Shown here: in pieces, positions 54,076 to 61,964 of the stretch
Layout of the letters: every line of letters begins with the position of its first letter
Position numbering within the stretch: the stretch's first letter is position 1
DNA from: Chloroflexota bacterium
GTDB lineage: Bacteria > Chloroflexota > Anaerolineae > Anaerolineales > Anaerolineaceae
Direction of reading: 5' to 3'
NCBI GenBank assembly: GCA_029561345.1
Contig: JAKQJC010000043.1
Span: forward strand, 117,958-181,957
Length of the DNA: 64,000 bases
Made by a program: the position numbers and the translations under genes
Notes under the pieces: model-generated
Told to the model about the DNA's origin: nothing
Databases searched by the model: none
Seen by the model: only the letters and a program-made list of their open reading frames with translations

Positions 54076-54510
54076 ATGACCCAAAAATCAAAGTTCCAGG
54101 AAATCGTTGAAACCATCGCTGAAGACAACGAATGGTCGATCAACGAGATTGATGAAGCCCAGGCTGTGATTGATTTTGAAACGGAAAGCGGCAGCACACA
54201 GACTCTTTATATCTCCCTGATGGAAGATGAAATGGTGGAGTTTGACATTCCCAGCGCGGCCATTTTTGAAAGTGAAGACGATATTGCCCACGAAGCCTCC
54301 AGCCTGCTGCTGAAGCGCAATGCTAACCGCAACTACGGCTATTGGGCATTGGAAGAGATTGAAGAAAAATGGTGCTTCTCATTCATGTTCATGACCGATC
54401 TTGAGGTCCTTGAAGCTTCTGAAAGCGAAGCCATCGGCCAGATTGTGGATATCATGGTGGATGAATGCGGCCAGTTTGACCAGATCTGGAATGAAATGAT
54501 GCAGGAATAA
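54076..54510 (+). CDS. Acidic YbjN-like protein, unknown function
   Basis: A 144-residue, very acidic soluble protein (many Glu and Asp). A fold of alternating strands and helices can be seen (AQAVIDFETESGSTQTLYISLME, then WCFSFMFMTDLEVLEAS), which resembles YbjN/type III chaperone-like proteins only loosely. AAAAGGAG (54061-54068) fits ATG 54076. It is the last gene of the C11 group and is followed by a terminator. Confidence 0.65.
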   Translation: MTQKSKFQEIVETIAEDNEWSINEIDEAQAVIDFETESGSTQTLYISLMEDEMVEFDIPSAAIFESEDDIAHEASSLLLKRNANRNYGYWALEEIEEKWCFSFMFMTDLEVLEASESEAIGQIVDIMVDECGQFDQIWNEMMQE

Positions 54511-54534
54511 TTCGGCAACGGCTGAACGCGCCTT

Positions 54535-54571
54535 CCCCGCCAGGCAAATTGGATGCCTGACGGGGATTTTT
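54535..54571 (+). terminator. Terminator after the C11 group
   Basis: CCCCGCCAGGCA pairs with TGCCTGACGGGG (one mismatch) across a 7-base loop; ATTTTT follows. Confidence 0.8.
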
Positions 54572-54606
54572 AAATTAAAACGCGCCAGGTCAATTGACCT
54601 GGCGCG
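54571..54606 (-). terminator. Terminator after the LysM gene
   Basis: The 26-bp perfect palindrome at 54581-54606 (CGCGCCAGGTCAA and its complement) is followed on the minus strand by TTTTAATTTAAAAA. Confidence 0.75.
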
Positions 54607-54622
54607 CCGCTGATTGAAGAGG

Positions 54623-55426
54623 TTAATCTTTGATTTTGCTGCGGCTGCGCAGCAGCAGGTAACCCAGCAGCGCCAGGCCCACCACAATCAACGCGCCGCC
54701 AGCCAGGCCCAGCAGGGGAGATGGCGGCTGCGTTTCAACCGTATCTGTGTTGACCGGAGCTGCCGCTTTAACGCTTTTTTGGGCGCCAAACTCCAGCTCG
54801 GCCGTGTCGCCAGCCAGCAGTTCAATGGAGAAGCTCATCTGTGTTGTGGGGTTGTAACCATTCGGCACGGCCATGGTGACGTTGTATTCACCCTGAGGCA
54901 GTTCCTCGTAACACACGGGCTTGCCAATGGGGGTGATATCCGTTTTCGATACTTTGCCGTCGCGGGCGGTGAGGCTCAAAGCGCCGTCAGGCAGAACCAG
55001 CTCTTCCATCTGCCGCACCCCGTCACCATTCACATCCTCAAACAGGCGCAGGCAGAGCTTGCCCGTGCCAAAGAAAGGCGTGGGCGAAGGCAGAAGAGGG
55101 GTGGCGGTGGGCGCAGGGCCGGGGGTGGGGGTGGCTTCGGTCGGGCCGCCCAATCCCAGCAGAAGCTGCTGGCCTTCATATAAGGTGCAGGCTTCATTCA
55201 GCGTGTTGAACTTGCGCATGGTGTCCATGGAGACGCCAGTGAGCAGGGAAATGCTCAGGCAGGTTTCGCCTTTTTTAACCACATAGATGATGCGCCCATC
55301 GGTGCCGGGGGTGGGGGTTTGGTACACGGCCTGAACAGCCGGGCTGGCGCTGGCCGGCTGCGGCAGGATGAACAGACCGGCTGCAGCCAGCAGGATGAAA
55401 AACAAAAATAACCAGGAACGTTTCAT
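54623..55426 (-). CDS. LysM-domain surface protein with C-terminal membrane anchor
   Basis: A 267-residue exported protein. In order: a signal peptide (LFLFFILLAAAGLFILPQPASA), a LysM domain (about 46-92; IYVVKKGETCLSISLLTGV), a Pro/Thr linker, an SdrD-B-like domain (about 125-205; LCLRLFEDVNGDGVRQMEE) and a C-terminal membrane segment followed by a basic tail (LRSRSKIKD). LysM binds peptidoglycan or chitin-like glycans. Its ATG overlaps the stop of the Ro60 gene by four bases, so the two are coupled although their functions look unrelated. Confidence 0.87.
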   Translation of the reverse strand: MKRSWLFLFFILLAAAGLFILPQPASASPAVQAVYQTPTPGTDGRIIYVVKKGETCLSISLLTGVSMDTMRKFNTLNEACTLYEGQQLLLGLGGPTEATPTPGPAPTATPLLPSPTPFFGTGKLCLRLFEDVNGDGVRQMEELVLPDGALSLTARDGKVSKTDITPIGKPVCYEELPQGEYNVTMAVPNGYNPTTQMSFSIELLAGDTAELEFGAQKSVKAAAPVNTDTVETQPPSPLLGLAGGALIVVGLALLGYLLLRSRSKIKD

Positions 55427-57060
55427 GCTGTCGTATCTTCCTCTGAAGGCTCGCGGACGGTTTCGCCCAGGCGGCCGGAAACAAAATCAGCGATTGCCGA
55501 CGGTGTGTCGGTGGAGAAGCCCACCACATCCAGCATGCCGGCGTCGTTGGGGTCTGCAATGGTGAAGGCGTTGGCGGCCATGCCCACCACCACCAGGCGG
55601 GCTTGAATGCCGGTTTCTTTGCGGTAATTCTGCAGGGCCTGGGCCGGGTGGGTTTTGCCTGCCCAGGTTTCGTTATCGGTGTAAACCAGGAAAGCGTCGG
55701 CCTGAATTTTATGCTTGAGCGCGTCCAGCATGGGCAGGGCGCAGTCGGTGCCGCCAAAGGGCAGGTTTGAAATGGCTTTCACTGCCTGTTCCAGGTTCAT
55801 CTGAGGGGTGATGTTGAGCTTGATCAGCTCGTGCGAGAACCCGCGGATCAGCACCTCAGATTCAGTGCGCACGGTGGCCATGGCCAGGGCTGCCGAAGCC
55901 ACGCGCGGCGAAAGGCCCGGAATGCCCGAGACCTGTCCCATGCTCATCGAGCCCGAAACATCCAGGCCGAGGTAGAGGCGCTTGCCGGTGGGTACAATGG
56001 TTTCAAAAGCCAGCTGGAAGGCTTCGTTCAGCGCTTCAATCACGCGGGGCACGGGCGTCCACTGACCGCCGCCGCGCATGCCGTGGCCCTGCTGGTAGGT
56101 GATGAGGGCTGCCAGCACCTGCAGGGGATGCACGCGGGCTTTTTTGAGGGCCTCGGCCTGGGTCATGCGCCCGGTCACCAGGTCCACCGCTTCCACAGCC
56201 CCATCGGCCAGCAGGCCGCATTTACTCAGGTTGCCCAGGTTGCGCAGCAGGGCCGTCAGGCCCAGGCCGGGGAGCAGAGCTTCCCATACTTTGGGTGAGG
56301 TGAGATATTCGGTGGGGACAATTTCGCGCGGGGCGCGAAACTGGCGGATGAGGGCAATCACTTCGGCTTCAGAACGGGCGGTTTTCAGGCGCTCCAGCCC
56401 TTCGGCCAGGCCGCTGAGCTGTTCAAGGGGCACTTCTTTGCCGGCCGCCCAGCGCAGCAGGGCGTTTTGCGCCTCGCTGGCAGCCTGCGGATGAGCCAGG
56501 CGCAGCAGGTCGCGGTGGCTCCAGCCGTCGCGGCTCTGGTATTTGGCCAGCTGCAGGGCCAGGCTATCGGTGGGGCGGTTCAGATACCACTGTCCCACGG
56601 CGCGGCGCAGGCCGCGGCCCCAGCCGCGCAGGCCGTCCACATATTCCGCGAAGTGGAAAAGATGGGTGCCAATGCGCGCCACCTGCGGCAACACTTCCAG
56701 GGCGGCGGCGCGCGCCGCCGGGTTATCACTGGCTGCAGCCAGGGCCAGGGCAAAAATGGCCGGGTCGTTTTTATAGGCGCGGCCGCCTGCCGAAACCGCC
56801 ACCACCGTATCAAGATAGCGCCGGTAATCTTCCTTCAGGCACAGCAGCACGTTCACCGCGTTTTCGCGGGTCAGTTTCTGCTCTGAGACGTAATAGGTGC
56901 CGCCTTCGGTGCCCAGCACCAGAAAGCGTCCCAACCGCTGCCAGGGGTCCAGTTCCCAACTGTAACCGCCAGCCGAATTGGGCACCTGGGTGCTGCCGGG
57001 AATGGGCTGATTCTGAGGGGTATTCTTTTTGTTGAACAGGTTGAAGATTTTGTGGGCCAT
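55423..57060 (-). CDS. rsr: Ro60 orthologue: TROVE and vWA domain RNA-binding protein
   Basis: A 545-residue protein. Residues about 30-350 form the HEAT-repeat TROVE ring (YVSEQKLTRENAVNVLLCLK, then LRGWGRGLRRAVGQWYL, then AKYQSRDGWSHRDLLRLAHP), and about 360-530 a vWA domain with the metal site LDVSGSMS and GGTDCALP. Bacterial Ro (Rsr) binds Y RNA on its outer face and helps degrade structured RNA with PNPase. AGGAGG at 57068-57073 precedes the ATG. Five Y-RNA-like genes lie just upstream on the same strand, and a 2H phosphoesterase gene lies before those. The stop overlaps the LysM start. Confidence 0.93.
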   Translation of the reverse strand: MAHKIFNLFNKKNTPQNQPIPGSTQVPNSAGGYSWELDPWQRLGRFLVLGTEGGTYYVSEQKLTRENAVNVLLCLKEDYRRYLDTVVAVSAGGRAYKNDPAIFALALAAASDNPAARAAALEVLPQVARIGTHLFHFAEYVDGLRGWGRGLRRAVGQWYLNRPTDSLALQLAKYQSRDGWSHRDLLRLAHPQAASEAQNALLRWAAGKEVPLEQLSGLAEGLERLKTARSEAEVIALIRQFRAPREIVPTEYLTSPKVWEALLPGLGLTALLRNLGNLSKCGLLADGAVEAVDLVTGRMTQAEALKKARVHPLQVLAALITYQQGHGMRGGGQWTPVPRVIEALNEAFQLAFETIVPTGKRLYLGLDVSGSMSMGQVSGIPGLSPRVASAALAMATVRTESEVLIRGFSHELIKLNITPQMNLEQAVKAISNLPFGGTDCALPMLDALKHKIQADAFLVYTDNETWAGKTHPAQALQNYRKETGIQARLVVVGMAANAFTIADPNDAGMLDVVGFSTDTPSAIADFVSGRLGETVREPSEEDTTA

Positions 57061-57104
57061 GTGGAAACCTCCTCTTCAAAAGCGCTGAACGGTCAGATGG
57101 CGGC

Positions 57105-57202
57105 AAAAATAATAAAGGCCAGGCAAAAATATGACTGGGGTATGTTTTCTGCTTGCGCAGAACACTTGACAGAGGTGATAACCCAGTGCAGCCGGCCCGG
57201 CC
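57105..57202 (-). ncRNA. Y-RNA-like gene 5
   Basis: About 98 nt on the minus strand. The 5' end GGCCGGGC pairs with GCCUGGCC near the 3' end (8 bp with one G-U), followed by UUUAUUAUUUUU. Inside, ACUGGGUUAU pairs with AUACCCCAGU (one mismatch), and an apical UUCUGC-GCAA-GCAGAA hairpin has a GNRA loop. The 5' stretch GGGCCGGCUGCACUGGGUUA equals human Y4 (GGUCCGAUGGUAGUGGGUUA, from memory) at 14 of 20 positions, and the 3' strand is likewise close. It lies next to the Ro60 gene. No clear promoter of its own; it may be read from gene 4. Confidence 0.82.
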
Positions 57203-57235
57203 TTCATTGGAACGGAACAAACAAAGCCTGTTTGG

Positions 57236-57294
57236 AACCCGGACAAATATCTGTGCTGGGACGTATGAAAGGTAACCCAACACGCCGGCCCGAG
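57236..57294 (-). ncRNA. Y-RNA-like gene 4 (short form)
   Basis: About 59 nt. The Ro-site-like 5' strand is GGGCCGGCGUGUUGGGUUAC. GUGUUGGG pairs with CCCAGCAC (8 bp), and CUCGG pairs with CCGGG at the ends. The 3' end lacks a good T-run (GUCCGGGUUCC), so transcription may run on into gene 5. It is a diverged duplicate of gene 2. Confidence 0.72.
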
Positions 57295-57301
57295 TTTTAT
57301 T

Positions 57302-57330
57302 ATTGTACACTGATGCGGCGGCCTGTGCAA
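57302..57330 (-). promoter_or_regulatory. Promoter of Y-RNA-like gene 4
   Basis: On the minus strand: TTGCAC (57330-57325), 17-base spacer, TACAAT (57307-57302). The start falls 7-8 bases later, at the first base of the RNA stem. Confidence 0.75.
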
Positions 57331-57354
57331 GGGCCGCCGTCACATGAACCGATG

Positions 57355-57453
57355 AAAGCCGGACAAAATTTGCCCGGGCTCAGGGCCGAAGCCCCGTCTC
57401 TGTTTCCGGCAGAGAAAAGAAAATGGTGGGTAACCCGCTGCAGCCGGCCCGGC
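57355..57453 (-). ncRNA. Y-RNA-like gene 3
   Basis: About 99 nt. The 5' GCCGGGC pairs with 3' GUCCGGC (7 bp), followed by UUU. The 5' strand GGGCCGGCUGCAGCGGGUUA is nearly identical to that of gene 5. The 3' strand AAAUUUUGUCCGGCUUU resembles the 3' end of human Y4. Internal hairpins include GGGC-UUCG-GCCC and CUCUG/CAGAG. No clear promoter; it begins 14 bases after gene 2 ends. Confidence 0.75.
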
Positions 57454-57467
57454 TTTCAAAGGTTGAT

Positions 57468-57530
57468 AAAAGCCCGGTCAAGGTTTGTGCTGGGACTTTT
57501 ACCAGGGTAACCCAACACGCCGGCCCAGGC
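57468..57530 (-). ncRNA. Y-RNA-like gene 2 (short form)
   Basis: About 63 nt with complete signals. The 5' GCCUGG pairs with CCGGGC, followed by UUUU. GUGUUGGG pairs with CCCAGCAC, and an inner UUACC/GGUAA hairpin closes the loop. The 5' strand is GGGCCGGCGUGUUGGGUUAC. The 3' end ACCUUGACCGGGCUUUU is strikingly like the CUUGACUAGCCUUUU end of vertebrate Y RNAs. Confidence 0.8.
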
Positions 57531-57536
57531 ATTTTT

Positions 57537-57565
57537 ATTGTACGCCTTCAGCGCCCTCTGCACAA
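57537..57565 (-). promoter_or_regulatory. Promoter of Y-RNA-like gene 2
   Basis: On the minus strand: TTGTGC (57565-57560), 17-base spacer, TACAAT (57542-57537). Confidence 0.78.
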
Positions 57566-57589
57566 GAGCCAGATGGTTTTTTTGATAAT

Positions 57590-57681
57590 AAAAAAACCGG
57601 GCAAGCTGCTGGTTGGGTATTTTTGTGCCTGGGGGTGGTGCCAGGGCGCAAAATCCGTTAACCCAAGCCATCCGGCCCGGC
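57590..57681 (-). ncRNA. Y-RNA-like gene 1
   Basis: About 92 nt with full signals. The 5' CCGGGC (57680-57675) pairs with GCCCGG (57602-57597), and seven U follow. GG-C-UUGGGU pairs with ACCCAACC leaving one bulged C, and CCUGG/CCAGG forms an upper hairpin. The 5' strand GGGCCGGAUGGCUUGGGUUA contains CCGGAUGG, close to CCGAUGG of human Y4. Confidence 0.82.
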
Positions 57682-57688
57682 ATCTATC

Positions 57689-57717
57689 ATTCTATCTGCT
57701 TCAAAGCTGGCTGTCAA
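57689..57717 (-). promoter_or_regulatory. Promoter of Y-RNA-like gene 1
   Basis: On the minus strand: a consensus TTGACA (57717-57712), 17-base spacer, TAGAAT (57694-57689). The -35 lies inside the last codons of the 2H phosphoesterase gene. Confidence 0.85.
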
Positions 57718-58294
57718 CAGTCGGTTTTTTTCCGCCTGTCAGCGGCACAATCCGGTAAGTGGTGAAGGTTCCTGCCAGATAGCGGTCATCGAGATAAATG
57801 AAAATGGCTAATTTGCTGGCGGTGAATTGCAGCGGATGGCCGGGATCCGGCAAAAAGTTGAAAAAATCGCGCAAGGCGGTGGTTTGCTCCAGCGGGGCCA
57901 TTTCAAGGGTCAGGTGAAAGTGATAGCCGCTGCCGTCATGCGCGGCATTGGCGTCCGTCACCACGGTTTTCAGTTCTTCGTTCAGCCGGTCGTGCAGGCT
58001 GCGCAGCGCGGCTGTTTCGACCACATTCAAACCCAAAATGCCCATATCGGCCCATTCTTCATAGTAGTAATTGTCCATTTGCACTTCAAAGGGCGCCAGG
58101 CTGGCTGCCAGTTGATCTACATAGGCATCCAGTTTGTCCAGGTTATCCACCGGGAAGGGCTGTTTGAGGCTGATATGCGCCGGAAGCAGGGCCGCATAGA
58201 AACGCAGGCCGGTTTGTTGGCCCAGCCGCACCACCACCTTGCGCACCGCGTTTTGAACCGCATCATCCGCCAGTAACACCAGAGCTGCTTTCAT
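57701..58294 (-). CDS. 2H phosphoesterase (2'-5' RNA ligase/cyclic phosphodiesterase type)
   Basis: A 197-residue protein with the two His-x-Thr/Ser motifs of the 2H family: PAHISLKQPF (His 40) and YHFHLTLEM (His 127). LigT-like members open RNA 2',3'-cyclic phosphates or join and split 2'-5' linkages. Its place directly upstream of the Y-RNA-like genes and the Ro60 gene suggests a role in the same RNA repair or decay process; in enteric bacteria rsr neighbours the rtcBA RNA repair genes. It overlaps the promoter of Y-RNA-like gene 1. Confidence 0.85.
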   Translation of the reverse strand: MKAALVLLADDAVQNAVRKVVVRLGQQTGLRFYAALLPAHISLKQPFPVDNLDKLDAYVDQLAASLAPFEVQMDNYYYEEWADMGILGLNVVETAALRSLHDRLNEELKTVVTDANAAHDGSGYHFHLTLEMAPLEQTTALRDFFNFLPDPGHPLQFTASKLAIFIYLDDRYLAGTFTTYRIVPLTGGKKPTVDSQL

Positions 58295-58392
58295 TTACTG
58301 TTATCCTTTTCGCAACTGCCCGGCCTGGCTGAACAGTTGCTTTGTTTTTTTACAATTCGCCCTGCCAGAGCGGGCAGCAGGTAAATCAAACA

Positions 58393-59985
58393 TCACCAGG
58401 AATCATTGTCCACATTGACCACCGAGTTCAAGAACAGGGAAACCACATCCGGGTCAAAATGTTTGCCCGATTCTGCCATAATATACTGGATCACGTCGTC
58501 TTTTTTCCATGCCTTGCGGTAAACCCGGTCCGAAAGCAGGGCATCCCACACATCCACCACGGCGAACAGGCGCGCCGCCAGGGGAATTTCCGCGCCGCGC
58601 AGTCCGCGGGGGTAACCGGAGCCATCCCACTTTTCGTGGTGGCAGAAAGGAATATCCAGGCAATCTTTCAGAAAATCGATTGGCGAGAGAAATTTCACGG
58701 CATATTCGGGATGCAGGCGCATGATCTGCCATTCTTCAGGGGTCAACGGCCCGGCTTTGAGCAAAATATGGTCGGGGATGCCCATTTTGCCGATATCGTG
58801 CAGCAGCGCCCCGCGCCTGACGCGCACCAGTTCGTCGCCATTGATGCCTGCGGCACGCGCCAGACGCAGGGTCAGATCTTGGGTGCGCCGGGTGTGCTGG
58901 CCGGTTTCATGTTCGCGCAGTTCCAGAGCCAGCGCCCAGCCTTCCAGGGTTTCATCGTAGGCTTCGTGAAGTACCTGGTTGGAATGCTGCAGGTCGCGCA
59001 GAATGCGGTGTTGTTCCACCGCGATGGCCGTCTGGGCTGCAAAGCTTTCCACGTATTGGCACAGTTCGGCGGTTATTTCCAACGCCTGGCGGTTGTATAT
59101 TTCCAAAAAGCCCTTCACCTGGTTGCGCACCACCAGGGGGTAGCGGAAATAAACCTGAAAATTCGCCTGCTGGCGGATCTGGTCTGAATTGAAGTGTGCA
59201 TTCAGCTCAGCAGGGCTGGTGATAATCACCAGGCGGTTCAGCCCTGAAAGTTCGCAATCCTCCGGCTGGATATGTCGGGGTGTTTCCACTGCCAGGTCGG
59301 CGCCGTTAAATCCATCCCAGGCCATATAACGGATCTGGCCATCCGGAAAGAAACGCAGCACGCAGGCCGCATCCATATCCAGAGAGCGGGTGATCTGGCG
59401 CAGGATGATACATAAAATGGACTGCATGTTTAGCTGGGAATTGATGGCCAGGTCAATTTCATGCAAGGCCGTCAGGTGGGCGAGCTGTTTTTGGATTTTT
59501 TGTTCGGCGGCAATACGTTCGCTGATCTCCTGTGCCACAGCAATGAGATAGTGAATCCCGTCAAAATCCACGGGTGAAAAGGAAAATTCCATGGGGATGA
59601 ACTCCCCATCCGCTTTTTTCACCCCGGCGATTTGCAGAAAACTCTCTTTTTTCAGCAGAGACACGGTTTTTCGGCAGGCCGGCCCCGCTTCAGCATCCAG
59701 CAGGTCGCAAAAAAGCATGCCCAGCAGTTCATCGCGTGAATAGCCCAGATGCACGCTGACCGAGCGGGTGATATCTTCAATGGCGCCGTTTTCAACGCGA
59801 ATGAGAAAAAAGAGATTGGTGCTCTGATCCAGCAGGGCGCGGAAACGCTCCAGCTCGGCGATGCGGTTTTGCAGTTCACCGTAATAGCTTTTACGAATGG
59901 AGGTTTCGCCCAGGCCAATGATTTTTTGGCGCAGGTGATCCGCTTCGGCTTCAGGATCAGAGGGCTGAGGCATATATTTGGACAA
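58393..59985 (-). CDS. PAS-GAF-HD-GYP cyclic di-GMP phosphodiesterase
   Basis: A 530-residue cytoplasmic protein. An N-terminal coiled coil is followed by a PAS domain (about 45-165), a GAF domain (about 185-330) and an HD-GYP domain (about 355-515) with ALLHDIGKMGIPD, CHHEKWDGSGYPRGLRG and DVWDALLSDRVYR. All metal-site residues are present, so it should break down cyclic di-GMP. The start TTG 59985 is inside the end of the alcohol dehydrogenase gene; GAGG lies six bases before it. ATG 59973 is the alternative. The HD-GYP part is much like that of the sensor at 8871. Confidence 0.88.
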   Translation of the reverse strand: MSKYMPQPSDPEAEADHLRQKIIGLGETSIRKSYYGELQNRIAELERFRALLDQSTNLFFLIRVENGAIEDITRSVSVHLGYSRDELLGMLFCDLLDAEAGPACRKTVSLLKKESFLQIAGVKKADGEFIPMEFSFSPVDFDGIHYLIAVAQEISERIAAEQKIQKQLAHLTALHEIDLAINSQLNMQSILCIILRQITRSLDMDAACVLRFFPDGQIRYMAWDGFNGADLAVETPRHIQPEDCELSGLNRLVIITSPAELNAHFNSDQIRQQANFQVYFRYPLVVRNQVKGFLEIYNRQALEITAELCQYVESFAAQTAIAVEQHRILRDLQHSNQVLHEAYDETLEGWALALELREHETGQHTRRTQDLTLRLARAAGINGDELVRVRRGALLHDIGKMGIPDHILLKAGPLTPEEWQIMRLHPEYAVKFLSPIDFLKDCLDIPFCHHEKWDGSGYPRGLRGAEIPLAARLFAVVDVWDALLSDRVYRKAWKKDDVIQYIMAESGKHFDPDVVSLFLNSVVNVDNDSW

Positions 59986-61105
59986 TATCCTCCTCGTTCA
60001 GCTTGCGCGGATTGGTCACCAGGCAGGGATCGCGAAAGGCTTTGCCAGCCAGCATGGGAATATTGCCGCTGTTCACCCCCACCGGGCCCAGCGAGCGGGT
60101 GATGCCCACCCGCAGCCGGAAATTGCGAAGCGCCTGAACCAGGATGTTTTTTCGCGCATCGAGATCCACCTGATCCAGAGGCAGGTCCAGCATGCGCCCA
60201 ATTTGCGTATAATCCTCCACGGCAGCCGTGAAATTGTAGCTCACCACATGCTCCAGCAGCAGGGCGTTGCATTCGCCATGCGGTAAATCCAGATACCCTC
60301 CCAGGCTGTGCGCCATGGCATGCACCGCTCCCAGGCTGGCGTTTGAAAAGGCCAGCCCGGCATACATGCTGGCCAGCATCATCTGCGTGCGCGCCTCAAG
60401 ATCATGCGGGTTCGCTATCACCAGGGGCAAATAGTGCCAGATCAGGCGGATGGCCTCAGCCGCATGTAAATTGGTGACCGGCGAATGGGCATTTGAAACA
60501 TACGCTTCAACGGCATGGGTCAGCGCATCCACACCGGTGCAGGCGGTCAGATAGGGATCCATGCTCAGGGTGGGTTCAGGATCCACCAGGGCGGCATCGG
60601 GGACCATGGTTTTGCTGATGATGGCGATTTTCACCTTGCGGGGGGTATCGTTGATGATGGCAAACTGCGAAACATCGGCCGAGCTGCCTGCCGTGGTGGG
60701 AATGCAGATCAGGGGCGGGCCCGGGTTGGGCACCTCGTCCACGCCTTCAAATTCGAGGATGTTGCGCTGATTGGCGCTGACAATGGCGATGCCCTTGGCG
60801 CAATCCATGGGACTGCCGCCGCCAATGGTGACGATGGCGTTGCAATGTTCGGTCCGGTACATCTCGGCTCCGGCCATCACCTCAAAATCGCGTGGGTTGG
60901 AATGCACCTGCTGAAACACCGCATATCCCAGCCCGTCCTGTTCCAGGCGTTCCAGCAGCGGGTTCACCCAGCCGGCCGCAATCACGCCGGGGTCTGTCAC
61001 CACCAGCACTTTGCGCGCGCCAAAATTCAGGGCATAGCGCCCGGCCAGAAAACGCGCCCCCACGCCGAAGACAAATTCAGGGATCACAAATTTGCGGAGT
61101 TCCAT
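59957..61105 (-). CDS. Iron-containing alcohol dehydrogenase
   Basis: A 382-residue group III dehydrogenase. The nucleotide site is AIVTIGGGSPMDCAKGIA, then CIPTTAGSSADVS; metal ligands lie in GVDALTHAVEAYVS, HAMAHSLGGYLDLPHGECNALLL. It should interconvert an alcohol and an aldehyde with NAD(P); the substrate is unknown. AGGAGGG precedes the ATG. Its last 29 bases overlap the HD-GYP gene, so the two are one operon. Confidence 0.92.
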   Translation of the reverse strand: MELRKFVIPEFVFGVGARFLAGRYALNFGARKVLVVTDPGVIAAGWVNPLLERLEQDGLGYAVFQQVHSNPRDFEVMAGAEMYRTEHCNAIVTIGGGSPMDCAKGIAIVSANQRNILEFEGVDEVPNPGPPLICIPTTAGSSADVSQFAIINDTPRKVKIAIISKTMVPDAALVDPEPTLSMDPYLTACTGVDALTHAVEAYVSNAHSPVTNLHAAEAIRLIWHYLPLVIANPHDLEARTQMMLASMYAGLAFSNASLGAVHAMAHSLGGYLDLPHGECNALLLEHVVSYNFTAAVEDYTQIGRMLDLPLDQVDLDARKNILVQALRNFRLRVGITRSLGPVGVNSGNIPMLAGKAFRDPCLVTNPRKLNEEDIVQIYASAL

Positions 61106-61129
61106 GTGCTGCCCTCCTGCCAGTCAAGA

Positions 61130-61162
61130 AACCCCTGCCGCCGGAAATCCGGGGCAGGGGTT
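61130..61162 (-). terminator. Strong hairpin after the AIM24 gene
   Basis: AACCCCTGCC pairs with GGCAGGGGTT (10 bp); the loop contains CCGGA/TCCGG. Only TTTCTT follows on the minus strand, so termination may be partial and let some transcripts reach the dehydrogenase. Confidence 0.6.
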
Positions 61163-61180
61163 CAGATTCAGACGAGTGGG

Positions 61181-61873
61181 TCATCCACCCTGGACGTAAT
61201 AAACTTCTTCGAAAGGCTGGATCACCACCCAGCCCTGGCCGGCAAATTTCATCTGGATGGATTCGCCGCTGCCGCGCCCAAGCAGGGTGCCCAGGCTGAT
61301 ATCTGTCTTGAGATCGGGCTGCAGGTTGCCCGACCAGGCTACCGTGGCGTTGGGGTCGGTGAAGACCGGCTGTTCGGGGGTCACGCGCAGGGTCAGGGGT
61401 TCGTAATAGGTGGTGATGGCCACCATGCCGGTGCCTGAAAGGCGCATATTGAACAGGCCGCCCGAAAGCATGCCAGCCACGCGCTTCATCAAGGTGATAT
61501 CCCATTGGATGCTGGGTTCAAGGGCCAGAAGGTCGTGTCCGTTGACATAAATGGACTCGTTTTGCAGGTTGAGCACGCAGATTTTTTTGCCGTGATCCGC
61601 CAGGTACACCCGTCCGCGGCCTTCGGCTTTCATCAGCGAGGTGCCTTCACCGGTGAGCATCTTTTTGAACATTTTATCCACGCCGTGTTCCATAATGCCT
61701 TCGCGGGTGAATTTCACCTGGCCGGTGTAGCCGACCATGGAGCCGGCTTTCATCCAGGCCAAACCGTTCAAATTGATTTCCAGCATGTGCGGGCTTTCAA
61801 TTTCAAACGGACTGTTGGCGGCATCATTCTGCGCCGTTGACTGCAAAAATTCCTGAACTGAATAACGTCCCAT
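61181..61873 (-). CDS. AIM24 family protein
   Basis: A 230-residue beta-rich protein. [30 protein letters not shown], then [39 protein letters not shown], then [15 protein letters not shown] are AIM24 blocks. The family shares a fold with tryptophan RNA-binding attenuator-like barrels; its bacterial function is not known. GGAGAGG before ATG 61873 supports this start over an upstream open frame. Confidence 0.85.
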   Translation of the reverse strand: MGRYSVQEFLQSTAQNDAANSPFEIESPHMLEINLNGLAWMKAGSMVGYTGQVKFTREGIMEHGVDKMFKKMLTGEGTSLMKAEGRGRVYLADHGKKICVLNLQNESIYVNGHDLLALEPSIQWDITLMKRVAGMLSGGLFNMRLSGTGMVAITTYYEPLTLRVTPEQPVFTDPNATVAWSGNLQPDLKTDISLGTLLGRGSGESIQMKFAGQGWVVIQPFEEVYYVQGG

Positions 61874-61964
61874 GGTATTCCTCTCCAAAAAGTGATTTTG
61901 ACCATTGTATTGGTTTTTAAGCGTTTGCGCAACTGCTCGGGCTGCGCTTTGGGTCACAATTCGG

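Noticed and set aside
57177..57681. Five copies of a motif GGTAACCC..GCCGGCCC that could suggest a CRISPR array
   Set aside because: Spacings are about 93, 158, 77 and 151 bases, the copies vary, and each copy fits into a folded RNA gene with promoter boxes. No cas genes are near.
57105..57681. tRNA-like module as in YrlA RNAs, or a true tRNA gene
   Set aside because: No T-loop GGTTCGA-like sequence, no acceptor stem with CCA and no anticodon arm could be found in any of the five units.
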